Assembly (NCBI RefSeq): GCF_014650175.1
Contig: NZ_BMUL01000004.1
Coordinates: 186,001-250,000, forward strand
Source: Streptomyces termitum
GTDB lineage: Bacteria; Actinomycetota; Actinomycetes; Streptomycetales; Streptomycetaceae
DNA length: 64,000 nt
Direction: 5' to 3'
In this document: one piece after another, positions 1-9,274 of the stretch
Numbering within the stretch: position 1 is the first letter of the stretch
How the letters are laid out: every line of letters starts with the position of its first letter
Notes under the pieces: model-generated
What the model was told of the DNA's origin: nothing
The model's database searches: none
What the model saw: the letters and a program-made list of their open reading frames with translations, nothing else
Made by a program: the position numbers and the translations under genes

Positions 1-301
1 CCTTGACCAGGATCTGGGTGTCGAAGCCGGGTCCGGTGTCGAGGCCGAGCCGGTCGTGGGACTTGCGGGCGAAACAGAAGACGCAGGCGTGCGCGCAGCC
101 CCGGTAGGGGTTCACCGTCCACTCGTAGGGCATCCGGGAGGCCCCGGGCACCCGGTCGAGGACGGAGCGGGCCCGGATCTCGTGGAAGGTGGTGCCGTGG
201 AAGCCGGGCGCGTCGAGGGTGCGGGCGGTGACCGCGTCGGTGCCGAACAGGGCGCGGACGGTGGGCGCGTACGGGGTGTCGTCCGGCTGTCGCGCGCGCA
301 T
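1..301 (-). CDS. Rv2578c-family radical SAM protein, N-terminal part
   Basis: This is the first 100 codons of a radical SAM enzyme; the rest lies beyond the left edge. Reading from the ATG at 301, a CxxxCxxC cluster motif (residues in order Cys-Ala-His-Ala-Cys-Val-Phe-Cys) follows an NPYRG element around residue 65. This order is typical of the Rv2578c/spore-photoproduct-lyase-like family, which uses a 4Fe-4S cluster and S-adenosylmethionine. The substrate is not known to me. A LexA-like box lies about 70 bp upstream, suggesting a DNA-damage role. The start is supported by in-frame family similarity from residue 1; no strong ribosome-binding site is obvious. Confidence 0.85.
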   Translation of the reverse strand, partial: MRARQPDDTPYAPTVRALFGTDAVTARTLDAPGFHGTTFHEIRARSVLDRVPGASRMPYEWTVNPYRGCAHACVFCFARKSHDRLGLDTGPGFDTQILVK

Positions 302-369
302 GGACGCCCCTCTCCCGGCCCGTGGGACGACCCGGCGGGCCACCCGTTCACCTGGTCGCCAAGAGAATA

Positions 370-381
370 GAACAACTGTTC
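370..381. promoter_or_regulatory. LexA/SOS-box-like palindrome
   Basis: GAACAACTGTTC fits the Gram-positive LexA core GAAC-N4-GTTC. It lies in the divergent region between the radical SAM gene (69 bp upstream of its start) and the SRPBCC gene. On the minus strand a TATTCT hexamer just downstream could be the -10 element of the radical SAM gene, so LexA binding would block it. The match is seen; regulation is inferred. Confidence 0.6.
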
Positions 382-483
382 CCTTGATCGTCGCAACCCG
401 GATTTCGCGCCCCGCCGCCCGCATGGTTCGCTAGGGCCGCACCCCTTGGGAACACGGAAGAACCACGAGCTGGAGGAGAAGCG

Positions 484-927
484 ATGGCGCAGGTCGAGGC
501 CACGACGGAACGGATCATCGCGGCGGACGCGGAGACCGTCTTCGACACGCTGGCCGACTACAGCGGCGCGCGGGCGAAGCTGCTGCCCGAGCACTTCAGC
601 GAGTACGAGGTCCGCGAGGGCGGCGACGGCGAGGGCACGCTCGTCCACTGGAAGCTCCAGGCCACCAGCAAGCGCGTCCGCGACTGCCTCCTCGACGTCA
701 CCGAGCCCACCGACGGGCAGCTCGTCGAGAAGGACCGCAACTCCTCCATGGTGACCACCTGGACCGTCACCCCGGCCGGCGACGGCAAGTCCCGCGCCGT
801 CGTCACCACCGTCTGGAACGGCGCCGGCGGCGTCGGCGGCTTCTTCGAGCGGACCTTCGCCCCCAAGGGCCTCGCCCGGATCTACGACGCCGTGCTCGAC
901 AGGCTGGCCGCCGAGACGGAGAAGTAA
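484..927 (+). CDS. SRPBCC (START/Bet v 1-like) protein
   Basis: A 147-residue single-domain protein resembling the polyketide cyclase/dehydrase and CoxG-like SRPBCC families. An N-terminal strand is followed by an amphipathic FDTLADY helix, a central antiparallel sheet and a long C-terminal helix (FERTFAPKGLARIYDAVLD). Such proteins bind hydrophobic ligands in a cavity; neither ligand nor partner can be read here. GGAGGAGA ends 5 bases before the ATG, fixing the start. It appears monocistronic, since the next gene begins 238 bp downstream with its own ribosome-binding site. Confidence 0.75.
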   Translation: MAQVEATTERIIAADAETVFDTLADYSGARAKLLPEHFSEYEVREGGDGEGTLVHWKLQATSKRVRDCLLDVTEPTDGQLVEKDRNSSMVTTWTVTPAGDGKSRAVVTTVWNGAGGVGGFFERTFAPKGLARIYDAVLDRLAAETEK

Positions 928-1165
928 CGCCGGGGGCGTTCACCGATTCGGGTGGATTCCCCGCCGCCCCCGTACCGGCGCCCGGCGCGCCCGGGGGGCG
1001 CGGGGAGTTCCGCAAACGCGCTGATGAGCGCCCCAAGTGCGCCGCGTGCCGGGGCCGTTCACCGCCCCGTGCCCCACCGCCCGCCCGTACCGCCCGACTT
1101 GCTCCCGCTTCGCGCCCGATGCGAAGAATGGCCCGGCGCAGAGGCCGTGACGAGGGGAGCAGCAC

Positions 1166-3667
1166 GTGGGTGCGATCACGCTGGTGAAGAACGCGGAAGG
1201 GGCGGAGGGGGAGGAGGGAGCGGCAGGCGCGGAAGGGACGGCGGCCCCCGAGGCGCCCGCCGCCGACGGACCGCCCGCCGACACCCCGGCCCCCGCCGGG
1301 ACCCCGCTCGACCCCCGCCGCGTCCGGCTCGTCTTCTTCGGCCTCATGCTCGCGCTGCTCCTCGCCGCGCTGGAGCAGATGATCGTCGCCACCGCCCTGC
1401 CGAAGATCGTCGGCGAACTCCAGGGCCTCGACCGGATGTCCTGGGCGATCACCGCCTACCTGCTGACCTCCACCATCGGCCTGCCGGTCTACGGCAAGCT
1501 CGGCGACCTCCTCGGCCGCAAGCCCGTCTTCCTCTTCGCCATCGTCGTCTTCGTCATCGGCTCAGGACTCGCCGGCTGGTCGCGCACCATGGACCAGCTC
1601 ATCGCCTTCCGCGCGGTCCAGGGCATCGGCGCCGGCGGCCTCATGATCGGCGTCCAGGCGATCATCGCCGACATCGTCCCGCCCCGCGAACGCGGCCGCT
1701 ACATGGGCCTGATCGGCGCCGCCTTCGGCCTTGCCTCCGTCGCCGGACCCCTGCTCGGCGGCTTCTTCACCGACCACGTCTCGTGGCGCTGGTGCTTCTA
1801 CTTCAACGTCCCCTTCGGGCTCGTCACCCTCGCCGTCGTCGCCGCCGTCCTCAAGCTCCCCAAGCCCGCCGTCCGCGCCCGCTTCGACGTCCTCGGCGCC
1901 CTGCTGCTCGCCGCCGCCTCCACCTGCCTGGTCCTGCTGACCAGCTGGGGCGGGACCGAGTACGCGTGGGGCGACCGGGTCATCATCGGCCTCGGCTGCG
2001 GCGCCGCGGGCGCCACCCTCCTCTTCCTCGTCGTCGAGCGCCTCGCGCCCGAACCCCTCATCCCGCTCCGCCTCTTCCGCGACCGGGTCTTCGCCGTCAC
2101 CGCCCTCGTCGGCGCCGTCGTCGGCATCGCCCTCTTCGGCGCCGCCAGCTACCTGCCGAGCTTCCTCCAGATGGTCGAGGGCGCCACCGCCACCGAGTCC
2201 GGCCTCCTCATGCTGCCGCTCATGGGCGGGATCGTCGTCGCCTCCGTCGTCTCCGGCCAGCTCATCAGCCGCACCGGCCGCTACAAGATCTACCCGGTGA
2301 TCGGCGCCGCCCTCGCCACCGCCGGGATGGCCCTGCTCTCCCGCATGGACATCGGCACGCCCCGCCTCACCCACAGCCTCTGGCAGGCCGTCCTCGGCAC
2401 CGGCATCGGCCTGATCATGCCGGTCCTCATCCTCGCCGTGCAGAACAGCGTCCGCCCCGCCGACCTCGGCACCGCCACCAGCGCCCACAACTACTTCCGC
2501 CAGATCGGCGGCAGCGTCGGCGCCGCGATCTTCGGCACCCTCTTCGCCGCCCGCCTCGACGACGCCCTCGCCGAGCGGCTCCCGGCGCTCCCGCAGACCG
2601 GCGCCGCCCTGCCGCCCGCCGAGGCCATCACCCCGCAGACGGTGCACGCCCTGCCGCCCGCCCTGCGCGACCTCTACGTGCAGGCGTACGCGGACGCCAT
2701 GCCGCGCATCTTCCTCTACCTCGTGCCGGTCCTCGTGCTCGGCCTCGTCCTCGCCTTCTTCCTCAAGGAGCAACCGCTGGTGTCCCACCACACCCCCGCC
2801 CCCGAGGCCACCGACCTCCCCCACGACCCCGGCACCCAGGGCCTCCAGGGCGTGCCGCAGGCCCGCCACGCCGACTTCGACCCCGCGCCCGCCCCCGCGC
2901 CGTCCCGGGGCGGCCTGCCGGTCTGCGGCACCGTCCGGCACCACGACGGCAGCCGCGTCCCGCGCGCCGCGCTCACCCTCATCGACGTCGGCGGCCGGCA
3001 GATCGGCCGGGGCGCCAGCGGCGAGGACGGCCGCTACGCGCTCAGCGTCCCCGGCGCGGGCTCGTACGTGCTCATCGCCGCGGCGGGCGGCCACCAGCCG
3101 CAGGCCGTCTCCGTCACCGTCGGCGACCGGCCGGTCGACCTCGACGTCGTCCTCGGCGGCGCCGGGCGCCTCGCGGGCTGCGTCCTCACCGCCGACGGCA
3201 GCCCCGTCCGGGACGCCGCCGTCACCCTCACCGACGTGCGCGGCGAGGTCGTCGCCTCCACCCGCAGCGGACGCGAGGGCGGGTACGTGATCACCGAACT
3301 GGTCGCCGGGGAGTACACCCTCGCCGCCAGCGCCCCCGCCTTCCGGCCCGCCGCCGTCCAGGTCAGCGTCCAGTCCTCCCGCGAGACCCGGCAGGACATC
3401 GAGCTCGCGGGCGGCGCCGTGCTGCGCGGCACCGTCCGGGCCGGCGGCGGGCGGCCCGTCGAGGACGCCCGCGTCACCCTCCTCGACGCCGCCGGGAACG
3501 TCGTCGACACCCTCACCACCGGCCCCGACGGCACCTTCCGCTTCGTCGACCTCTCCTCCGGCGAGTACACGGTCATCGCCGCCGGATACCCGCCCGTCGC
3601 CACCGTCCTCCAGGTGGCCGGCGGCGGCCGCACCGAACGCGACCTCCAGCTCGGCCACCAGGACTGA
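1166..3667 (+). CDS. DHA2-type MFS transporter fused to three carboxypeptidase-regulatory-like repeats
   Basis: An 833-residue protein. Residues about 45-545 form a 14-helix EmrB/QacA-type drug:H+ antiporter, with the [13 protein letters not shown] loop after TM2 and the GPLLGG signature after TM5. Residues about 585-830 hold three roughly 80-residue beta-sandwich repeats, each with a GxVxxxDGxxVxxAxVTL start and a G.Y.v..l..GeYtl end, typical of the carboxypeptidase regulatory-like family. Export of an unknown compound is likely. The repeats follow the last membrane segment; their side of the membrane is uncertain. The GTG start at 1166 has GAGGGGAG upstream. It ends 13 bp from the convergent next gene. 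Confidence 0.85.
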   Translation: MGAITLVKNAEGAEGEEGAAGAEGTAAPEAPAADGPPADTPAPAGTPLDPRRVRLVFFGLMLALLLAALEQMIVATALPKIVGELQGLDRMSWAITAYLLTSTIGLPVYGKLGDLLGRKPVFLFAIVVFVIGSGLAGWSRTMDQLIAFRAVQGIGAGGLMIGVQAIIADIVPPRERGRYMGLIGAAFGLASVAGPLLGGFFTDHVSWRWCFYFNVPFGLVTLAVVAAVLKLPKPAVRARFDVLGALLLAAASTCLVLLTSWGGTEYAWGDRVIIGLGCGAAGATLLFLVVERLAPEPLIPLRLFRDRVFAVTALVGAVVGIALFGAASYLPSFLQMVEGATATESGLLMLPLMGGIVVASVVSGQLISRTGRYKIYPVIGAALATAGMALLSRMDIGTPRLTHSLWQAVLGTGIGLIMPVLILAVQNSVRPADLGTATSAHNYFRQIGGSVGAAIFGTLFAARLDDALAERLPALPQTGAALPPAEAITPQTVHALPPALRDLYVQAYADAMPRIFLYLVPVLVLGLVLAFFLKEQPLVSHHTPAPEATDLPHDPGTQGLQGVPQARHADFDPAPAPAPSRGGLPVCGTVRHHDGSRVPRAALTLIDVGGRQIGRGASGEDGRYALSVPGAGSYVLIAAAGGHQPQAVSVTVGDRPVDLDVVLGGAGRLAGCVLTADGSPVRDAAVTLTDVRGEVVASTRSGREGGYVITELVAGEYTLAASAPAFRPAAVQVSVQSSRETRQDIELAGGAVLRGTVRAGGGRPVEDARVTLLDAAGNVVDTLTTGPDGTFRFVDLSSGEYTVIAAGYPPVATVLQVAGGGRTERDLQLGHQD

Positions 3668-3680
3668 CGGCCCGGACCCC

Positions 3681-4904
3681 TCAGGAGCCGGTCGGCGCCG
3701 CCTTGCGCAGCGCGGCGATGCAGCCGCCGATCGCCTCCTGGAGGGCCACGAGGCGCTGGAGCATGTCCTCCTCGTAGATCTCCTCCTCCATCACCTCGTC
3801 GAGGGTCAGCTCCTCGAAGACCTTCGTGGCCTTCTGGAGACTGCTGTAGAAACGGGTCCGGCGCTCCTGCACCCGCAGCGCCGGATCCTCCTCGACGGCC
3901 CGCGCCACCAGCCCCTTCACCGCCTCGTACGCCTCACCGGCCCACTCGCCGGCCTCCTCCGAGTCGTCCAGCTCGTCCAGCAGCGACAGATGCCGCTCGG
4001 CCTCCGCCCGGACCTCCGCCGGAGCCTCCACCGTCTGCCCCGCCGGCGTCTTGACCTGCCCGTTCTCCACGATCTGGCGGACGTAGCCGATCCGGTCGGC
4101 GACCTTCGCCTCGCTCGCCACCGCCTTCTTCAGGCCGTCGGTGCGCGCGATGGCCCGCGCCATCTCCGTCTGGAGCTCCGGGTCCTCCCGCATCCGGTCC
4201 AGCAGCGCCCCGCGCGCCGCCTCGGCCGTGCCCGGGTCGGCCAGGATCGCGGCCCGCAGCGCCGTCGGGTTCTCCGCCACCTCCAGTGCCTTCGTCGGCC
4301 GGATGCCCTCCGCCTCGGCCGCCGCGCTGATCGCCCGGCCGCGCACCGAGGACGCGCTGTTGCGGGAGGCGTAGTACGACAGCCACACGTCCGCGTCCGG
4401 CAGCTCGACGTCCGCGCCCGGCTCCAGCACCTCGAACTGCGGGACCAGACCGTCGTCGGCGGCCATGTCCCACGCCTTGTAGTGGCGCATCACCCGCTCC
4501 GGCGAGCACCCCGCCAGCGCGGCGAAGGCCCGCGCCGACACCTTCCGGGCCGCCGGTCCCTCGGCCGGCTGCCCGCCCGGCCGGACGCTGCGCGCCACCT
4601 TGAGCGCGAAGGCCCAGCCGCCGGTCCGGGCGTAGACGCCGAAGTCCCGGGCGTCGCGCACCACGACGGGATCGTGGTCGGCGGGGTCGGCCGCGTCGTC
4701 GGCCTCGTCCCCCGGATCGATCCCGGCGTCGGCCTCGGCCTCGGCGTCGGCTCCGGCGGGGGCGTCACCGGAGGCGCCGGTGTCGGTATCGGCGTCGACG
4801 CCGGTGACGTCCGCGTCGGCGGAGGGGGCGCCGTCGGGAACCCAGAAGTTCTCCTCCGGTCCGGCGGCGGGAGGGGTGGCGGACGGATCGAGGGCGAGGG
4901 TCAC
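3681..4904 (-). CDS. Acidic protein of unknown function
   Basis: A 407-residue protein I cannot assign to a named family. The first 80 residues are a low-complexity Asp/Ala/Glu-rich tail. Residues about 105-150 contain an alpha-helical stretch (ARAFAALAGCSPERVMRHYKAW) that could be a helix-turn-helix. The rest is highly charged and helical, ending in a Glu-rich segment (LTLDEVMEEEIYEEDM). There is no signal peptide or membrane segment, so it is probably cytoplasmic. The codon usage is typical of the genome and the gene is probably real. It stands alone, divergent from the M55 peptidase gene. Confidence 0.6.
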   Translation of the reverse strand: MTLALDPSATPPAAGPEENFWVPDGAPSADADVTGVDADTDTGASGDAPAGADAEAEADAGIDPGDEADDAADPADHDPVVVRDARDFGVYARTGGWAFALKVARSVRPGGQPAEGPAARKVSARAFAALAGCSPERVMRHYKAWDMAADDGLVPQFEVLEPGADVELPDADVWLSYYASRNSASSVRGRAISAAAEAEGIRPTKALEVAENPTALRAAILADPGTAEAARGALLDRMREDPELQTEMARAIARTDGLKKAVASEAKVADRIGYVRQIVENGQVKTPAGQTVEAPAEVRAEAERHLSLLDELDDSEEAGEWAGEAYEAVKGLVARAVEEDPALRVQERRTRFYSSLQKATKVFEELTLDEVMEEEIYEEDMLQRLVALQEAIGGCIAALRKAAPTGS

Positions 4905-4974
4905 CGAGGCTCTCCGAAGGTCGGGTACGACGAACTGCGGCCGTCAGCCTATACGCACCTCTTGGCCTCGTTTG

Positions 4975-4990
4975 GGTCATATCGATGACC
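4975..4990. promoter_or_regulatory. Small inverted repeat in a divergent promoter region
   Basis: GGTCAT-ATCG-ATGACC, a perfect 6-bp inverted repeat with a 4-base centre, lies between the unknown acidic gene and the divergent peptidase operon. The surrounding bases are unusually A+T-rich for this genome. It could be an operator, but no regulator gene is adjacent. Confidence 0.35.
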
Positions 4991-5064
4991 GGAAAAGCGT
5001 GCCCGTGGTCCCGCCCCGCGGCGGTTGTCCACAGGGGTGGTAGCGGCGGGCGACGGCGCGTACG

Positions 5065-5907
5065 GTGCCTCACATGAAGATCCTCATCAGCGCCGACATG
5101 GAGGGCGCGACCGGTGTGACCTGGCCCGCTGACGTGCTCCCCGGCACGCCCCAGTGGGAGCGCTGCCGCGCGTTCTTCACCTCGGACGTGAACGCGGCGG
5201 CGCTCGGCTTCTTCGACGGCGGCGCCGACGAGGTCCTCGTCAACGAGGCGCACTGGACCATGCGCAACCTCCTCCTGGAGCGGCTCGACGAGCGCGTCCA
5301 GATGCTCACCGGACGGCACAAGGCGCTCTCCATGGTCGAGGGCGTCCAGCACGGCGACGTCGACGCGATCGCCTTCGTCGGCTACCACACCGGCGCCGGA
5401 GCCGAGGGCGTCCTCGCCCACACCTACCTCGCCAACTCGATCACCGGCGTCTGGCTCGACGGCGTCAGAGCCGGTGAGGGCGTGCTCAACGCCCGGGTCG
5501 TCGCCGAGTACGGCGTCCCCGTCGTCCTCGTCACCGGCGACGACCTCACCTGCGAGGACGCCCTCGGATACGCCCCCGAGGCCCTCAAGGTCGCCGTCAA
5601 GGACCACGTCTCGCGGTACGCGGCGGTCTGCCGCACCCCCGCCCGCACCGCCGCCGACATCCGGGCCGCCGCCCGCGAGGCCACCGCCCTCGCCGGCCGC
5701 CGCGCGCCGGTCCACGCCGGACCCCACACGGTGGAGGTCGAGTTCGACGCCGAGCACCTGGGTGCCGCCGCCACGGTGGTTCCCGGCGTGGCGCGGAGCG
5801 GCGAGCGGCGCGTCGCCTACACCAGCGCGACCATGTACGAGGCGATCCGCACGTTCAAGGCGGTGACGACGATCGTCTCGTCCGCCGTGGAGGAGCAGTA
5901 TGGCTAG
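5065..5907 (+). CDS. M55 family D-aminopeptidase-like metallopeptidase (DppA-like)
   Basis: Related to Bacillus DppA, a zinc D-aminopeptidase. The N-terminal MKILISADMEGATGV block carries the Asp and Glu metal ligands, and further ligand motifs are NEAHWTMRN, GYHTGAGAEGVLAHT and GEG. At 280 residues the length is normal for M55. The GTG at 5065 or, more likely by family comparison, the ATG at 5074 is the start. Its 3' end overlaps the following M20 gene by 8 bp, so the two are probably translationally coupled. Likely role: cytoplasmic hydrolysis of small, possibly D-amino-acid-containing peptides. Confidence 0.88.
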   Translation: MPHMKILISADMEGATGVTWPADVLPGTPQWERCRAFFTSDVNAAALGFFDGGADEVLVNEAHWTMRNLLLERLDERVQMLTGRHKALSMVEGVQHGDVDAIAFVGYHTGAGAEGVLAHTYLANSITGVWLDGVRAGEGVLNARVVAEYGVPVVLVTGDDLTCEDALGYAPEALKVAVKDHVSRYAAVCRTPARTAADIRAAAREATALAGRRAPVHAGPHTVEVEFDAEHLGAAATVVPGVARSGERRVAYTSATMYEAIRTFKAVTTIVSSAVEEQYG

Positions 5908-7240
5908 CAGCACCACCCCCGCAGGACCCGACGCGCGGGCGCTCGACGAGGTCGTCGCCTTCACCTCGGACCTGATCCGCATCGACACGAGCAACCGGGG
6001 CGGCGGCGACTGCCGCGAGCGCCCCGCCGCCGAGTACGTCGCCGAACGGCTCGCCGACAGCGGCCTCGAACCGACCCTGCTGGAGCGCAGCCCCGGCCGG
6101 ACCAACGTGGTCGCCCGCATCCCCGGCACCGACCCCACCGCCCCCGCCCTCCTCGTCCACGGCCACCTCGACGTCGTCCCCGCCGACCCCTCCGAGTGGA
6201 CCGTCCACCCCTTCTCCGGCGAGGTCCGCGACGGCGTCGTCTGGGGCCGGGGCGCCGTCGACATGAAGAACATGGACGCGATGGTCCTCGCCGTCGCCCG
6301 CTCCTGGGCCCGCCAGGGCGTCCGGCCGCGCCGCGACATCGTCCTCGCCTACACCGCCGACGAGGAGGACAGCGCCGAGGACGGCTCCGGCTTCCTCGCC
6401 GACCGGCACGCCGTCCTCTTCGAGGGCTGCACCGAGGGCATCAGCGAATCCGGCGCCTACAGCTTCCACGCCCAGCCCGGCACCACGCTCTACCCCATCG
6501 GCGCGGGGGAGCGCGGCACCGCCTGGCTCAGGCTCACCGCCCGGGGCCGCGCCGGCCACGGCTCCAAGGTCAACGACGCCAACGCGGTCACCCGGCTTGC
6601 CGCCGCCGTCGCCCGCATCGGCGCCCACGAGTGGCCGATCCGGCTCACCGCCACCGTCCGCGCCGCCCTCACCGAACTCGCCGCCCTCCAGGGCATCGAG
6701 ATCGACACCGCCGCCCCCGACCTCGACGTGCGGCTCCTCCTCGACAAGCTCGGCCCCGCCGCCGCCCTCGTCGAGGCCACCGTCCGCAACAGCAGCAACC
6801 CGACCATGCTCCAGGCCGGATACAAGTGCAACGTCATCCCCGGCCAGGCCGTCGCGTACGTCGACGGCCGGATGCTGCCCGGCGCCGAGGACGAGTTCGC
6901 CGCCACCCTCGACGAGCTCACCGGCCCCGACGTCGACTGGGAGTTCCACCACCGCGAGATCCCGCTCGAAGCACCCGTCGACTCCCCGACCTTCGCCAAG
7001 CTCCGCGCCGCCGTCGAGCGCTTCGACCCCGACGGCCGGGCCGTCCCCTTCACCATGTCCGGCGGCACCGACGCCAAGCAGTTCTCCCGCCTCGGCATCA
7101 CCGGCTACGGCTTCTCGCCCGTGAAGCTGCCGCCCGGCCTCGACTACGGACGCCTCTTCCACGGCGTCGACGAGCGCATCCCCGTCGACGGCCTCCACTT
7201 CGGCGTCCGGGTCCTCGACCACTACCTGAAGAACGCCTGA
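5900..7240 (+). CDS. M20 family metallopeptidase (ArgE/DapE/CPG2-like)
   Basis: A 446-residue cytoplasmic di-zinc hydrolase. The HGHLDVVP motif (His87, His89, Asp91) and the downstream TADEEDSAEDGSG element supply metal ligands and the catalytic Glu, and the dimerisation domain follows in the RAGHGSKVNDANAV region. Known activities of the family include dipeptidase, carboxypeptidase and deacylase; the substrate cannot be decided here. It overlaps the M55 gene by 8 bp, and 33 bp separate it from the S9 peptidase. This order suggests sequential peptide breakdown. Confidence 0.9.
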   Translation: MASSTTPAGPDARALDEVVAFTSDLIRIDTSNRGGGDCRERPAAEYVAERLADSGLEPTLLERSPGRTNVVARIPGTDPTAPALLVHGHLDVVPADPSEWTVHPFSGEVRDGVVWGRGAVDMKNMDAMVLAVARSWARQGVRPRRDIVLAYTADEEDSAEDGSGFLADRHAVLFEGCTEGISESGAYSFHAQPGTTLYPIGAGERGTAWLRLTARGRAGHGSKVNDANAVTRLAAAVARIGAHEWPIRLTATVRAALTELAALQGIEIDTAAPDLDVRLLLDKLGPAAALVEATVRNSSNPTMLQAGYKCNVIPGQAVAYVDGRMLPGAEDEFAATLDELTGPDVDWEFHHREIPLEAPVDSPTFAKLRAAVERFDPDGRAVPFTMSGGTDAKQFSRLGITGYGFSPVKLPPGLDYGRLFHGVDERIPVDGLHFGVRVLDHYLKNA

Positions 7241-7273
7241 CCGACCGCACCGACCCCGGGGGGACACACGCAC

Positions 7274-9274
7274 ATGCAGCACCAGGCCGCCCATGGCAGC
7301 TGGGCCTCACCCGTCGACGCCGCCCTCGCCGCCGCCCACGACGGACGCCCCGACTTCCTCGGCACCGTCGGCGACGAGGTGTGGTGGACCGAGCCCCGCC
7401 CGGCCGAGGGCGGCCGCCGCGCCCTCGTCCGGCGGCACGCCGACGGCACCGCGCGGACCCTGCTGCCCCCGCCGTGGAACGTGCGCAGCCGGGTCCTCGA
7501 ATACGGCGGCCGACCCTGGGCCGCCCTCGACCGGCCCGGCACCGGACCGCTCGCCGTCTTCTGTCACTTCCCCGACCAGCGGCTCTACGCGTACGAGCCG
7601 GACGCGGGACCGGACGCCGCGCCCCGCCCGCTCACCCCCGTCTCCCCGGTCGGCGGCGGCCTGCGCTGGTCCGACCCGCTGCCGGTGCCCGCGCTCGGCG
7701 AGGTCTGGTGCGTCCTGGAGGAGTACACCGGACCGGGCCCCGGCGACGTCCGCCGCGTCCTGGCCGCCGTCCCCCTCGACGGCTCCGCCGCCGAGGACCG
7801 CGCGGCCGTCCGCGAACTCTCCGACGGCCGCCACCGCTTCGTCACCGGACCACGGCTCTCCCCGGACGGCCGGCACGCCGTCTGGCTCGGCTGGGACCAC
7901 CCCCGGATGCCCTGGGACGGCACCGAGGCGATCCTCGCCGACGTCACCCCCGACGGCCGCCTGGAGAACGCCAGGACCGTCGCCGGCGGGCCGGAGGAAT
8001 CCGTGCCGCAGGCCGACTGGGACGCGGCCGGCCGGCTCCTCCTCGCCTCCGACCGCGGCGGCTGGTGGAACCTCTACCGCGCCGAACTCGCCGCCGACGG
8101 CACCCTCGGCCCGGCCCGCGCCCTCTGCCCCCGCGAGGAGGAGTTCGCCGGACCGCTCTGGCAGACCGGACTCACCTGGTTCCGCGCCCTCGACAGCGGA
8201 CCCGTCGCCGTCCTGCACGGGCGCGGCGACGCCGTCCTCGGCCTCCTCGACCCCGAGACCGGCACCCTCGCCGACGCCCCCGGCCCCTGGACCGCCTGGT
8301 CCCCGACCCTCGCCGCGCACGGCACCCGGGTGTACGGCGTCGCCGCCGGGATCCACCGGGGCGCCGAGATCGTCGAACTCGACACCGCCACCGGCCGCAC
8401 CCGTGTCGTCGGCTCCCCGCACACCGACCCCGTCGACCCCGCCCACTACCCCGAGTCCACCGCCCGCGTCTTCACCGGCCCCGGCGGCCGCGAGGTCCAC
8501 GCCCACGTCCACCCGCCCCGCAACCCCGCCTTCACCGGCCCCGAAGGCGCCCTCCCGCCCTACGTCGTCCACGCCCACGGCGGCCCCACCGGCCACGCCG
8601 CCCTCGTCCTCGACCTGGAGATCGCCTACTTCACCTCCCGGGGCATCGGCGTCGTCGAGGTGAACTACGGCGGCTCCACCGGCTACGGCCGCGCCTACCG
8701 GGAGCGGCTGCGCGGCGAGTGGGGCGTGGTCGACGTCGAGGACTGCGCCGCCGTCGCCCTCGCCCTCGCCGCCGAGGGCACCGCCGACCCGGCCCGGCTC
8801 GCCGTGCGCGGCGGCAGCGCCGGCGGCTGGACCAGCGCCGCCTCCCTCGTCCGCACCGACGTCTACGCCTGCGGCACGATCATCTACCCCGTCCTCGACC
8901 TGAAGGGCTGGGCCACCGGCGAGACCCACGACTTCGAGTCCCGCTACCTCGACGGGCTCGTCGGCCCCCTCGACGAGGTCCCCGAGCGGTACGCGGAGCG
9001 CTCGCCGATCGAGCACGTCGACCGGATCACCGCCCCCTTCCTGCTCCTCCAGGGCCTCGACGACGTTATCTGCCCGCCCGCCCAGGCCGAGCGCTTCCTC
9101 GCCCGCACCGCCGGCCGGGGCGTCCCGCACGCCTACCTCTCCTTCCCCGGCGAGGGCCACGGCTTCCGCGGCGCCGACACCATGGTCCGCGCCCTGGAGG
9201 CCGAACTCGCCCTCTACGCCAGAGTGTTCGGCTTCGACCGGCCGGACGTGCCGGAGCTGGAGCTGCGCACGTGA
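7274..9274 (+). CDS. S9 family prolyl-oligopeptidase-like peptidase
   Basis: A 666-residue protein with an N-terminal beta-propeller (residues about 30-380) and a C-terminal alpha/beta-hydrolase domain. The catalytic triad is visible: Ser515 in GGSAGG, Asp597 in QGLDD and His629 in GEGHGF. The HGGPTG oxyanion-hole element lies upstream of the Ser. This is the acylaminoacyl-peptidase/dipeptidyl-peptidase type that cleaves short peptides. No signal peptide is seen, so it is cytoplasmic. Its stop codon overlaps the GTG of the next gene by 4 bp, showing a tight operon. Confidence 0.9.
   Translation: MQHQAAHGSWASPVDAALAAAHDGRPDFLGTVGDEVWWTEPRPAEGGRRALVRRHADGTARTLLPPPWNVRSRVLEYGGRPWAALDRPGTGPLAVFCHFPDQRLYAYEPDAGPDAAPRPLTPVSPVGGGLRWSDPLPVPALGEVWCVLEEYTGPGPGDVRRVLAAVPLDGSAAEDRAAVRELSDGRHRFVTGPRLSPDGRHAVWLGWDHPRMPWDGTEAILADVTPDGRLENARTVAGGPEESVPQADWDAAGRLLLASDRGGWWNLYRAELAADGTLGPARALCPREEEFAGPLWQTGLTWFRALDSGPVAVLHGRGDAVLGLLDPETGTLADAPGPWTAWSPTLAAHGTRVYGVAAGIHRGAEIVELDTATGRTRVVGSPHTDPVDPAHYPESTARVFTGPGGREVHAHVHPPRNPAFTGPEGALPPYVVHAHGGPTGHAALVLDLEIAYFTSRGIGVVEVNYGGSTGYGRAYRERLRGEWGVVDVEDCAAVALALAAEGTADPARLAVRGGSAGGWTSAASLVRTDVYACGTIIYPVLDLKGWATGETHDFESRYLDGLVGPLDEVPERYAERSPIEHVDRITAPFLLLQGLDDVICPPAQAERFLARTAGRGVPHAYLSFPGEGHGFRGADTMVRALEAELALYARVFGFDRPDVPELELRT

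Noticed and set aside
1562-3658. Long open frames opposite or shifted to real genes, for example across the first MFS transporter
   Set aside because: Very high GC produces long shadow frames. Their translations are Arg/Pro/Gly/Ala-rich without motifs, while the opposite strand shows clear families.
6196-9270. A single continuous frame spanning the M20 and S9 genes up to the S66 gene
   Set aside because: Only the final 318 codons (from 9271) match the S66 family. The preceding part is an out-of-frame shadow of M20 and S9 genes.
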